Shown here one piece after another: positions 1-6,800 of a stretch of 17,025 nt of DNA. Within the stretch, counting starts at the first letter, position 1, and every line of letters begins with the position of its first letter. The notes beneath the pieces are model-generated. The model saw only the letters and a list, made by a program, of their open reading frames with translations. It was not told the DNA's origin and searched no databases. The stretch lies in the NCBI GenBank assembly GCA_964536215.1, contig CAZHWT010000029.1, positions 1-17,025 of the forward strand. Reading direction: 5' to 3'. The position numbers were made by a program, and so were the translations under genes. The DNA is from CAZHWT01 sp964536215. GTDB lineage: Bacteria > Patescibacteriota > CAZHWT01.

Positions 1-423
1 TTTGGACCAAACAACCCACTCCGGACAAACTGCTTTAAGCTTGCGAGCATATACATCACTAGCTACTGTCACTGGAGTAGCTAGTACTCCCACTCGACCG
101 TTAGCTACGGTCGCCAAATGAGCCACTGCCGGATCAATCACCCCAATCACTGGCACTGGCGCCATATCTTGCAGCTCTTTCAAACAGGCTACTGTAATAG
201 TATTACAGGCCACCACAATCATTTTGACATTTTGTCTCAAGAGAAAATAAACAATCTGCTTAGAAAAAAGCCGAATATCACTCAAATTCCGGCTACCGTA
301 CGGCACCCGTGCCGTATCGCCGACATACACCAATCGCTCACTGGGCATCAATTCCTTAAATGCCCGAGCTACAGAAAGCCCACCCACTCCAGAATCAAAC
401 ATCCCAATTGGGGCATCGTTCAT
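1..423 (-). CDS. murI: Glutamate racemase, 5' part (runs off the window)
   Basis: Converts L-glutamate to D-glutamate in the cytoplasm for peptidoglycan stem peptides. The first 141 codons are present and the 3' part lies beyond base 1, so the gene is cut by the window edge, not broken. The N-terminal half of the aspartate/glutamate racemase fold is clear: FDSGVGGLS near residues 9-17, VYVGDTARVPYG near 33-44, and VVACNT near 71-76, whose Cys is the first catalytic cysteine of the family. The second catalytic Cys would be in the missing part. Family proteins often read ACNTAS; here it is ACNTIT. The ATG at 423-421 is chosen because the glycine-rich first motif follows immediately and an extended -10 element sits 9 nt upstream. 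No Shine-Dalgarno is visible, so a near-leaderless mRNA is likely. It is separated from the upstream genes by a terminator. Confidence 0.93.
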   Translation of the reverse strand, partial: MNDAPIGMFDSGVGGLSVARAFKELMPSERLVYVGDTARVPYGSRNLSDIRLFSKQIVYFLLRQNVKMIVVACNTITVACLKELQDMAPVPVIGVIDPAVAHLATVANGRVGVLATPVTVASDVYARKLKAVCPEWVVWSK

Positions 424-432
424 AGTAACCCG

Positions 433-441
433 AGTATAGCA
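433..441 (-). promoter_or_regulatory. Extended -10 promoter of murI
   Basis: On the minus strand the sequence reads TGC-TATACT, an extended -10 hexamer whose last base is 9 nt upstream of the murI ATG. The -35 region is poor, as is common when TGN is present. Transcription would start about 2-4 nt before the ATG, leaving no room for a Shine-Dalgarno. This is an inference from the motif only. Confidence 0.5.
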
Positions 442-529
442 GCAAACAGGCCTAAAAGCCACTCAAGCAATGCTATAAGACAAAATAATTAAGTGAAACT
501 TAGTCATAGCCACCAAAATTGCGGCCATC

Positions 530-569
530 AAGAAAGGTCTACTTAAACATCACCAAGCAGACCTCTCTT
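530..569 (-). terminator. Rho-independent terminator after the anchored-protein pair
   Basis: An inverted repeat with arms AGGTCT/AGACCT extends past a single mismatch by four more pairs (AAGA/TCTT) around an 18-nt loop. On the minus strand the 3' arm runs into TTTCTT. It lies 17 nt after the stop of the 252-residue anchored protein and separates that unit from murI. The T-run is short, so efficiency may be moderate. Confidence 0.6.
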
Positions 570-586
570 CCCACCTAACCCGATGC

Positions 587-1345
587 TTACTTGCTAATGT
601 GCATATCCTTCGGATACAACTGAGACGTAAGTCCAGTCACGCTAGCTAGTACGTCTTTGACAAAACTGCTATCAATACTGCTCTTGGCAATCTTTATTTT
701 AACCGCGCTTTGCACACCATCGGTCGCAGTAAACACACCCCACCAATAATCTTCTTGCTGATTAGCGTTATAATAATTAGCCTGTATTCCACCCGTTGCA
801 ATAGTTCGAATCTCACTCGGGGTAATAGTCGTCTCTCCTGCCAAGCCAAAAGGTCCTCGATTTACCCGCATAACTTCTTGACCATTAAAGGAGAACGAAT
901 ACTCGTACATATTTGGCATCCCCTTACTCGCCGCTACTTCAGTCTTTACCGTCCAATCTTTAGGATAGGACAAGCCTATGCCATTATCAGGCGCCATCCA
1001 ATGAGCGGTAGTTACCTGAGCTGGGGTTGATGTAGGCACTGGCGTCGAGTCTACAACTGGAGTTGGCGTAGGTGTCATAGACATAGCCACCGTTGGCGTT
1101 GGTGTCATAGTCATCCCGGCCTTATCATGCTCAGCGGAATCCGCCTTATCAAAAAATCCGCTAATAAACAACGCCGGCCAGGCCACAATAAAAATAACCG
1201 CTGCCGCAATCCCTACCCAGACCCACGGATTCTTGTACCACTTCTTAGTCAATGTCGTTGCCGATTGAGCTGATCCAGACCCTGTCGGCACTTCAGCCGG
1301 ACCATTTATCCCGCTTACCGATTCCATATTTACTTCATCATTCAT
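587..1345 (-). CDS. Membrane-anchored protein with Pro/Thr stalk (paralogue 2)
   Basis: A 252-residue protein of unknown function. Visible layout: a Ser/Gly-rich cytoplasmic N-terminus (1-33), a basic aromatic KKWYKNPW segment (34-41), one transmembrane helix (about 41-63), a short charged DKAD...EHD stretch, a Pro/Thr-rich stalk (about 80-110), and an outer domain from about 115 containing GIGLSYPKDW. That motif resembles the start of PsbP-like domains found in many exported bacterial proteins (family resemblance only, not established). Topology is inferred as N-in, C-out. The start is supported by TAGGGGG 8 nt upstream of the ATG. It follows its paralogue after a 21-nt gap, so the two are probably co-transcribed, and a terminator follows. 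The anchor and stalk are nearly identical to the paralogue while the outer domains are unrelated. Confidence 0.82.
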   Translation of the reverse strand: MNDEVNMESVSGINGPAEVPTGSGSAQSATTLTKKWYKNPWVWVGIAAAVIFIVAWPALFISGFFDKADSAEHDKAGMTMTPTPTVAMSMTPTPTPVVDSTPVPTSTPAQVTTAHWMAPDNGIGLSYPKDWTVKTEVAASKGMPNMYEYSFSFNGQEVMRVNRGPFGLAGETTITPSEIRTIATGGIQANYYNANQQEDYWWGVFTATDGVQSAVKIKIAKSSIDSSFVKDVLASVTGLTSQLYPKDMHISK

Positions 1346-1366
1346 AATAATTACCCCCTAAGAGAC

Positions 1367-2287
1367 CTAAAATTTAAGGTTCTCCATAATAATCCTTCCG
1401 ACCCCAGTAGTCAGATCTACACCGTTAGATTCAATCAAATATCGTCGATTATTGGCCACGTACAAATAGACACTCTTCACCTCATCAAGTCCAGCATAAA
1501 AGTCAGACACTCGCATAACCTTCATAATCACGTTGCCAATTTTTTGTTCAGACTGCCCATAAATTCGCCCATCTTTCTCATAGTCAACACCATTCTCATC
1601 TGTCCCGCTCGTATGGTCTGGATCCTGGGCATAGGTGGTCACGAAATCATCCGCAAACTGCTGCAAACCACCATCGGCACTATCTGCAGCCGAACAGTAG
1701 ATTGAAATAGAGCTACCGCCGTCAGCAGGTGTGCCAGGACGGAAAGTAAACATAGCCGCAACATACGCGTGAGACACTAACTTAAGGTAAGAGGATGCAG
1801 ACTGACCAGCCATCGATTGTTGAGTGTACTGCCAATATCTATACAAGGAATCAGTTTTTTCGCCTTTCGTGTACCCCGGAGTCTCCGGTGGCAAGGGTAC
1901 ACTAACCTGACACAAATCACTCTTATGGTACGTCCAGCCTTTAGTCGATTCGTCCTGGCTAGATTCAAGATCTACTGTGGAAGTTGGCGTAGGCGTCACT
2001 GACATAGCCACCGTTGGCGTTGGCATCATATTCGTTCCCACCATATCATGCTCAGAATGATCTGCCTTGTCAAAAAACCCGCTAATAAATAAGGCCGGCC
2101 AGGCCACAATAAAGATAACCAAAGCCACCACCCCGACCCATATCCATGGATTCTTATACCACTTTTTAGCTGAAGTCGCTGCTGATTGAGACGGCTCTTG
2201 AGCTACCGACGTTGAGGTCGATGATTCTGCGGACGAGGACATCTGGCTCGAATTGGTCTGGTTGGCTGGATCAGTTGATTCACTCAT
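1367..2287 (-). CDS. Membrane-anchored protein with Pro/Thr stalk (paralogue 1)
   Basis: A 306-residue protein of unknown function and the first gene of a two-gene unit. It has a Ser/Thr-rich N-terminus (1-38), KKWYKNPW (41-48), one transmembrane helix (about 48-70), DKAD..EHD (73-81), a Pro/Thr stalk (about 88-105), then an outer domain of about 200 residues with two cysteines (in DLCQVS and IYCSA) that could form a disulfide outside the membrane. I do not recognise the outer domain. The start ATG has AAGGAA about 8 nt upstream. The region from KKWYKNPW to the stalk matches the downstream paralogue almost residue for residue, including at DNA level, which points to a fairly recent duplication or gene conversion of the anchor. 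A perfect 30-bp palindrome with TATAAT on both strands lies about 90 bp upstream and may carry the promoter or an operator. Confidence 0.82.
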   Translation of the reverse strand: MSESTDPANQTNSSQMSSSAESSTSTSVAQEPSQSAATSAKKWYKNPWIWVGVVALVIFIVAWPALFISGFFDKADHSEHDMVGTNMMPTPTVAMSVTPTPTSTVDLESSQDESTKGWTYHKSDLCQVSVPLPPETPGYTKGEKTDSLYRYWQYTQQSMAGQSASSYLKLVSHAYVAAMFTFRPGTPADGGSSISIYCSAADSADGGLQQFADDFVTTYAQDPDHTSGTDENGVDYEKDGRIYGQSEQKIGNVIMKVMRVSDFYAGLDEVKSVYLYVANNRRYLIESNGVDLTTGVGRIIMENLKF

Positions 2288-2373
2288 ATATGCATTTCCT
2301 TATGCTTGCCTGTTCGTATAATACAAAAAGCATAACAGATACTATATCTCAGTGTCTACACAGACAATTTTTA

Positions 2374-2403
2374 TTATATAATACTTTTAAAAGTATTATA
2401 TAA
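2374..2403. promoter_or_regulatory. 30-bp perfect AT-rich palindrome with back-to-back TATAAT
   Basis: The arms TTATATAATACTTTT and its exact reverse complement meet with no spacer. Each arm contains TATAAT, so a -10 box exists on both strands (2377-2382 plus, 2400-2395 minus). Convincing -35 boxes at the right distance are not visible. It lies upstream of the anchored-protein pair, so an operator or cruciform-forming site is possible. A terminator is less likely because there is no GC-rich stem. What is seen is the symmetry; the function is inference. Confidence 0.45.
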
Positions 2404-2490
2404 CAAACTTAAAATAACTCAGATAAATAGCAACAGGGTCAATTCGTAAATTCGTCTATTAGTTATTCGTTCGCGTAATTCTTAATTCGT

Positions 2491-2537
2491 ACTACTCACC
2501 CTTGTCCGCCCCGCCAGGGTCGGAACTCACCACTCAC
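2491..2537 (+). repeat. Truncated copy of the CTTGTCCGCCCCG module
   Basis: Reads ACTACTCACC then CTTGTCCGCCCCGCC, AGGGTCGGAACTCAC. The same core is at 3452-3491 and 13055-13094. Unlike those two, this copy stops before the CCTAGG and TATTGG parts, so it is a partial copy. Confidence 0.75.
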
Positions 2538-2560
2538 AGGCTACTTGTCTGCTTGAAAAA

Positions 2561-2680
2561 TAGTATAGCGCTCGTATGACCATTGCCGCAGGGAAGTCCG
2601 AACACAGGCCACCCCGCAGGAGCGATAGCGACGAGGAGTGCCCGAGTACGGACGTCCCGAGGCCCCTTACAGCGCACAAT
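2561..2680. other. GC-rich foldable element, possible structured RNA
   Basis: Contains nested complementary segments: GCGCT (2568-2572) with AGCGC (2671-2675); GGGA-GTCCG (2591-2600) with CGGAC-TCCC (2649-2658), nine pairs with one mismatch; and GGCCAC with GTGCCC inside, one mismatch. The composition is far more GC-rich than the flanks. It lies 3' of the FMN reductase on the minus strand and has no plausible ORF. It does not match RNase P RNA, tRNA or another family I can name. Confidence 0.35.
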
Positions 2681-2719
2681 CTAAGGCTATTCGTCTATTC
2701 GCCTATTCGTAATTCCCTC

Positions 2720-3256
2720 CTACCGCCCCACCTTTTTCACCCACTCCGCCAAAGCCGCCATATACTTCCCCACCACTTTCTCTGTCATCTCGTCAAACTT
2801 TCCATCCTTTAACTTCTCCGGGGCCTTGGTCACCAACACCTGCGGCTGCGGCATAACTAGGCTACTAGTATGAGTCATCACCTTCCGCACCTCAAACTGA
2901 GAATGAATAGTACCAAACTGCCCATCTGAGGCGCCCATTATCCCCACTGGCTTACCTTTCCACACACTCTCCGGCCGTGATCCCCAATCCAACGCATTCT
3001 TCAACACCGCTGGAATCGACCGATTATACTCCGGCGTCACCACCAACACCGCATCAACTCCAGCAATAGCCGCCTTAAACTCTTTCACAGCCTCCGGCAA
3101 CTCCGCCTCCAAATCTGCATTAAACATCGGCAATTCAGCCAGCGGCACTTCAACGCATTCAAACCATTCTCGTCCCTTAGCCATCGCCAACTCCGCCAAC
3201 TGCCGGTTATAAGATTCCTTCCGCAAGCTACCAATAATCACGCCTAATGTATCCAT
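2720..3256 (-). CDS. NAD(P)H-dependent FMN reductase, ChrR/YieF-like
   Basis: A 178-residue flavodoxin-fold oxidoreductase expected to bind FMN and reduce quinones, flavins, azo compounds or metal oxyanions with NAD(P)H in the cytoplasm. Diagnostic segments are GSLRKESYNRQL (residues 9-20, phosphate-binding loop after the first strand), VVTPEYNRSIPAVLKNALDW (72-91, the family signature contacting the isoalloxazine ring) and GASDGQFGT (108-116). Length is normal for the family. The ATG has a strong GGAGG 5 nt upstream, unlike several neighbours that lack a Shine-Dalgarno. A TATAAT on the minus strand (3388-3383) would place the transcript start near 3376, making the TCGCTAA heptamer array its 5' leader. 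The physiological substrate cannot be told from sequence. No intrinsic terminator is visible after the stop. Confidence 0.9.
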   Translation of the reverse strand: MDTLGVIIGSLRKESYNRQLAELAMAKGREWFECVEVPLAELPMFNADLEAELPEAVKEFKAAIAGVDAVLVVTPEYNRSIPAVLKNALDWGSRPESVWKGKPVGIMGASDGQFGTIHSQFEVRKVMTHTSSLVMPQPQVLVTKAPEKLKDGKFDEMTEKVVGKYMAALAEWVKKVGR

Positions 3257-3293
3257 AACAACCTCCGTTTCGTTAGTTCATTCATTCGCTCAT

Positions 3294-3378
3294 TCGTTAT
3301 TCGTTATTCGTTATTCGTTAGTTCGCTAATCGCTAATCGCTAATCGCTAATCGCTAATCGCTAATCGCTAATCGCTAA
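3294..3378. repeat. Heptanucleotide tandem array TCGTTAT x3 then TCGCTAA x8
   Basis: Three perfect TCGTTAT units (3294-3314), a TCGTTAG, one extra T, then eight perfect TCGCTAA units (3323-3378). The array lies between a TATAAT and the Shine-Dalgarno of the FMN reductase, so it would be transcribed as its leader. The same TCGCTAA unit recurs upstream of ruvX (14938-14959). Perfect units indicate recent expansion by slippage. Confidence 0.95.
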
Positions 3379-3382
3379 AGCC

Positions 3383-3388
3383 ATTATA
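3383..3388 (-). promoter_or_regulatory. -10 box of the FMN reductase promoter
   Basis: Perfect TATAAT on the minus strand, in the only non-repetitive stretch upstream of the reductase. The -35 at 17 nt (GACCAA) is poor, so the assignment rests on the -10 alone. Confidence 0.4.
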
Positions 3389-3451
3389 CCGCCAGACTAT
3401 AGCTATTGGTCGTTTAATCACTTTGTTAAGTCGTTATTCGTATGACTACTT

Positions 3452-3574
3452 ACTACTCGCCCTTGTCCGCCCCGACAGGGTCGGAACTCACAAAACCCCT
3501 AGGTATCCTAGGGCTCCTGGGGGTCATGGGGAAAATGGTGTATTGGGGATATTGGGTGTATTGGGGATATTGGA
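3452..3574 (+). repeat. Complete dispersed module (copy 1 of 2)
   Basis: Parts in order: ACTACTC then CCTTGTCCGCCCCG (3452-3475), AGGGTCGGAACTCAC (3477-3491), a perfect hairpin CCCTAGG-TAT-CCTAGGG (3497-3513), GGGGGTC and GGGGAAAATGG, then two tandem 18-mers TGTATTGGGGATATTGGG (3539-3574, last base differs). The same order of parts occurs at 13055-13166 about 9.6 kb away. No ORF-like conservation, no target duplication seen, no transposase nearby. Confidence 0.8.
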
Positions 3575-3666
3575 ACCTTGCCTACACGACCATTCGTCTA
3601 TTCGCTCCCGTACGACGTGCTCCTTATCCCTATCTCCTGCAGCCTCCGGCTGCATACCTACTCCCA

Positions 3667-3745
3667 ACCTGCCTACTTGCCTACTCCCGACTTGCCGACT
3701 TGCCTACTTGCCGACTTGCCGACTTGCCTACCTGCCTACTTGCCT
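3667..3745 (+). repeat. Octanucleotide tandem array ACTTGCC[TG]
   Basis: About ten units of 8 bp, mostly ACTTGCCT or ACTTGCCG, with two ACCTGCCT variants at the ends and one 7-bp ACTCCCG interruption. It lies 40 bp beyond the rpoC terminator and gives open but meaningless frames because the period of 8 shifts frame at each unit. Confidence 0.9.
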
Positions 3746-3787
3746 ACTCATCATTCATAGCATTCGCAACACCACTCATCGCCAACT

Positions 3788-3815
3788 AAAAAGCCCCGGT
3801 TGCCCGGGGCTTTTT
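3788..3815 (-). terminator. Strong terminator of the rpoBC operon, symmetric
   Basis: A perfect 12-bp stem AAAAAGCCCCGG / CCGGGGCTTTTT with loop TTGC. The A-run and T-run make it capable of working on both strands. On the minus strand it begins one base after the rpoC stop codon, so the transcript ends essentially at the gene end. Confidence 0.95.
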
Positions 3816-3816
3816 A

Positions 3817-6800
3817 TTAGTCTAACTTAGCCGATTCACCGGTCGGAATTAACCGTCCAATGATCACATTTTCTTTCAGGCCAAGCAAACGATCAACCTT
3901 ACCTTTGGTGGCTGCATCAGTCAACACCGATGTAGTCTCCTGGAAGGAAGCTGCTGATAACCAAGAATCGGTCAACAATGACGATCGGGTAATACCCAGG
4001 ATAGTCACTTCCGCCGTGGCCACCTCGCCACCCTCAGCCATAATCCGAGCATTTTCTTCCTCAAACTTGATCTTCTCAACCAAGTCGCCTGGCATCATCG
4101 TCGAATCACCCGAGGCTAATACTCGCACCTTATCAAACATCTTACGGATGATAATCTCGATGTGCTTGTCATTAATCTCAATACCCTGGCTAGCATACAC
4201 AGCCTGAACGGCTTCCAGAATGTAGGCTTGAACTGCCTTCATACCGCGAATCGCCAACATTTCACGCAAGTCAAAGTGACCATCAGTCAACGGTTGACCT
4301 ACATTCACCGTATCGCCGTCAGACACAATCATGGTAATACCAGGCCGAATAGCGTAGCTACGAGAATCACGCAACTCATAGGCCAACGTCACCGTCGTCG
4401 TATCGCCAGCCGTCTTTACTTTCACCTTGGCAATATCGCGAGCCTTAATCTCAGCCCCACTGGCTGGCTTAATAATCGGCTGACCCTTGGCCACCTTATC
4501 ATTATTAGCTACTAGAGCTGTCTCGCCAGGCTTTAGCACAAGCTCCTCAGTCAACGTATCAACTGATTCTACAGTGATAGTCGCCTTGGCATCTTCGCGC
4601 TCAATCGACACCGTGCCCGAAATCTCAGACAAAATCGCCGAATCCTTTGGCGAGCGAGCTTCAAATAGCTCTTCAACTCGTGGCAGACCTTGAGTAATAT
4701 CTTGTCCAGCCACACCACCCTTGTGGAAGGTCCGCATGGTCAACTGTGTGCCAGGCTCACCGATAGATTGAGCTGCAATAACACCAGTTGCTGTTCCTAG
4801 CTCAACTAATTGTCGGCTAGCCATATCGCGACCATAACACATGGCACAGATTCCATGTCGAGCCTGACAGGTCAACGCCGTCCGAATAACTACAGTATCC
4901 ACCTTCTCGCGGTTTAGCGTCTCAAGATCAGCTTCTGAAATCTCATGATTTGCTTCCAACACTGGGTCTCCGGCTGCATTAGTTGCCACCGCTGCAGTAA
5001 CTCGTCCCAACAATCGGAACTCCCACGGCTCACCCTCAACCTTAGCAATAGCCAACCCATCGGTTGTACCACAGTCTTCGGTACGGATAATCACATCATG
5101 GGCTACATCCACCAGTCGACGAGTCAGGTAACCTGCTTCAGCCGTCATCAAGGCCGTATCAATCAAACCCTTACGAGCTGATCGAGCACCAATAAACCCA
5201 TCAAACGACGTCGAACCTTCGATAATGTTGGTCTTAATTGGCGTTTCAATGGTCTGCCCCATAGAGTCAACCATCAATCCGCGCATTCCACCCATCTGAG
5301 TCAAGGTCCCGCGATTAGCTCGGCCAGCCTTAGAGGCCACAATCAACGACACTACTGACAACGGATCGACCTGCTTAATAGCTTCGGCTCCGACCGCATC
5401 GTTAACCCGCGTCCACAGATCGATAATCAAACTGCGGCGTTCACGCGGCGTAGTCAGACCTCGGCGATAGTTCTTCTCAATGGTGTCCAACTCATCGTTA
5501 GCCTTAGCCAACATGTCTTTACGCGAAGCTGGGGTTGGGAAGTCGGTAATACTAAAGCTGGTTCCAGCCGAAGTCGAATAACGTCGACCCAATTCCTTAA
5601 AGGCGTCAACCAATCGGACTGCTTCATCAGTACCGCACAGCTCAAAAGCTCGAGCCAACAAATCACGCATACCTGAGCGGTCAACCGCCTGGTTGTGATA
5701 TCCCAAAGCCTCCGGCAAGACCTCGTTCAAGTACAATCGTCCAATAGTCGTTTCAGTTTTCTTACCATCCAAATACACCGTAATTGGCGCCTGAATGTGC
5801 ACTACCTTATTCTGCTCAGCCAAAATGGCTTCGTCGGCCGACAAATAGGTTCGTCCGGCTCCAGTTGCTTTTGGATTCTCTACCGTTAAGTAATACAAAC
5901 CCAAGGCAAATTCGTTCTTCATGTCAATAACCGGTTGACCATCAGACAACTTAAGCATGTTGTGAGGCGCCAACATCAACGATTTAGCTTCTTCAATAGA
6001 CTTAGACGACAACGGCACGTGAACGGCCATCATGTCACCATCAAAGTCAGCGTTAAAAGCATTACAGGCGGCCGGGTGCAGCTTAATGGCATTACCCTCA
6101 ATCAAGACCGGGTAATAAGCCTGAATACCTAATCGGTGCAGAGTGGGGGCCCGGTTAAGCAAAATTGGATGCTCGGCCGTAACCTCTTCTAGAATGTCCC
6201 AAACTTCAGTTCCACGTCGCTCCAGCACATTCTTAGCACTCTTTACATTCGGTGCAAATCCCTGAGCAATCAGCTCGCGCAGCACAAATGGCTTAAACAA
6301 CTGCAAAGCCATCTCTTTTGGCAAACCACACTGGTCAAGACGCAACTCTGGTCCCACTACAATCACCGAACGGCCAGAATAGTCAACTCGCTTACCCAAC
6401 AGGTTCTGTCGGAATCGGCCTTGCTTACCCTTAAGCATTTCCGATAACGAGCGCATCTTCTGAGACGTCCGTCGAGTCGCTGCCCGCTTCTCGCGCTGTG
6501 ACGAATCAATCAAAGCATCAACCGCTTCCTGCAGCATCCGCTTTTCGTTACGCAAGATAATCTCTGGCGCACCCAAATCCATCAACCGCTTAAGTCGGTT
6601 GTTCCGATTAATCACCCGTCGGTACAAATCATTCAAGTCAGAAGTTGCAAATCGCCCGCCGGACAACTGCACCATTGGTCGCAAATCCGGTGGAATGACT
6701 GGCAACATGGTCATAATCATCCATTCAGGCTGAATCCGGGCCAACTTTAATCCCTCAGCTACGCGCAATCGCTTAGTTGCCTTAGTTCGCTTAGCCAAAG

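Larger units (their letters stand above)
2404..2719. other. Gene-free gap between the anchored-protein promoter region and the FMN reductase
   Basis: About 315 bases with no convincing coding region. It holds scattered ATTCG words, a truncated copy of the CTTGTCCGCCCCG repeat module (2491-2537), a GC-rich foldable element (2561-2680) and three tandem octamers CTATTCG[TC] (2687-2710). Confidence 0.7.
3389..3787. other. Gene-free, repeat-filled gap between the FMN reductase promoter and the rpoC terminator
   Basis: About 400 bases on which reading frames are open in more than one phase, but their translations are low-complexity (for example GYWVYWGYW and LPTCLPAY) and come from the tandem repeats. 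It holds one complete copy of the CTTGTCCGCCCCG/CCTAGG/TATTGG module and an octamer array. I see no gene. Confidence 0.75.

Noticed and set aside
118..492. Open frame on the plus strand over the murI region
   Set aside because: It is the antisense of the clear glutamate racemase frame and its translation has no family features.
2581..2680. RNase P RNA because of GGAAGTCCG
   Set aside because: Only a short resemblance; the universal core segments of RNase P RNA are absent and the element is too short.
3294..3378. CRISPR array
   Set aside because: Units are 7 bp, directly tandem and without spacers; no cas genes in the window.
3423..3830. Overlapping plus-strand open frames of 60-135 codons
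   Set aside because: Translations such as VYWGYWVYWGYW and LPTCLPAYLPT arise from the TATTGG 18-mers and the octamer array; no start site or conserved features.
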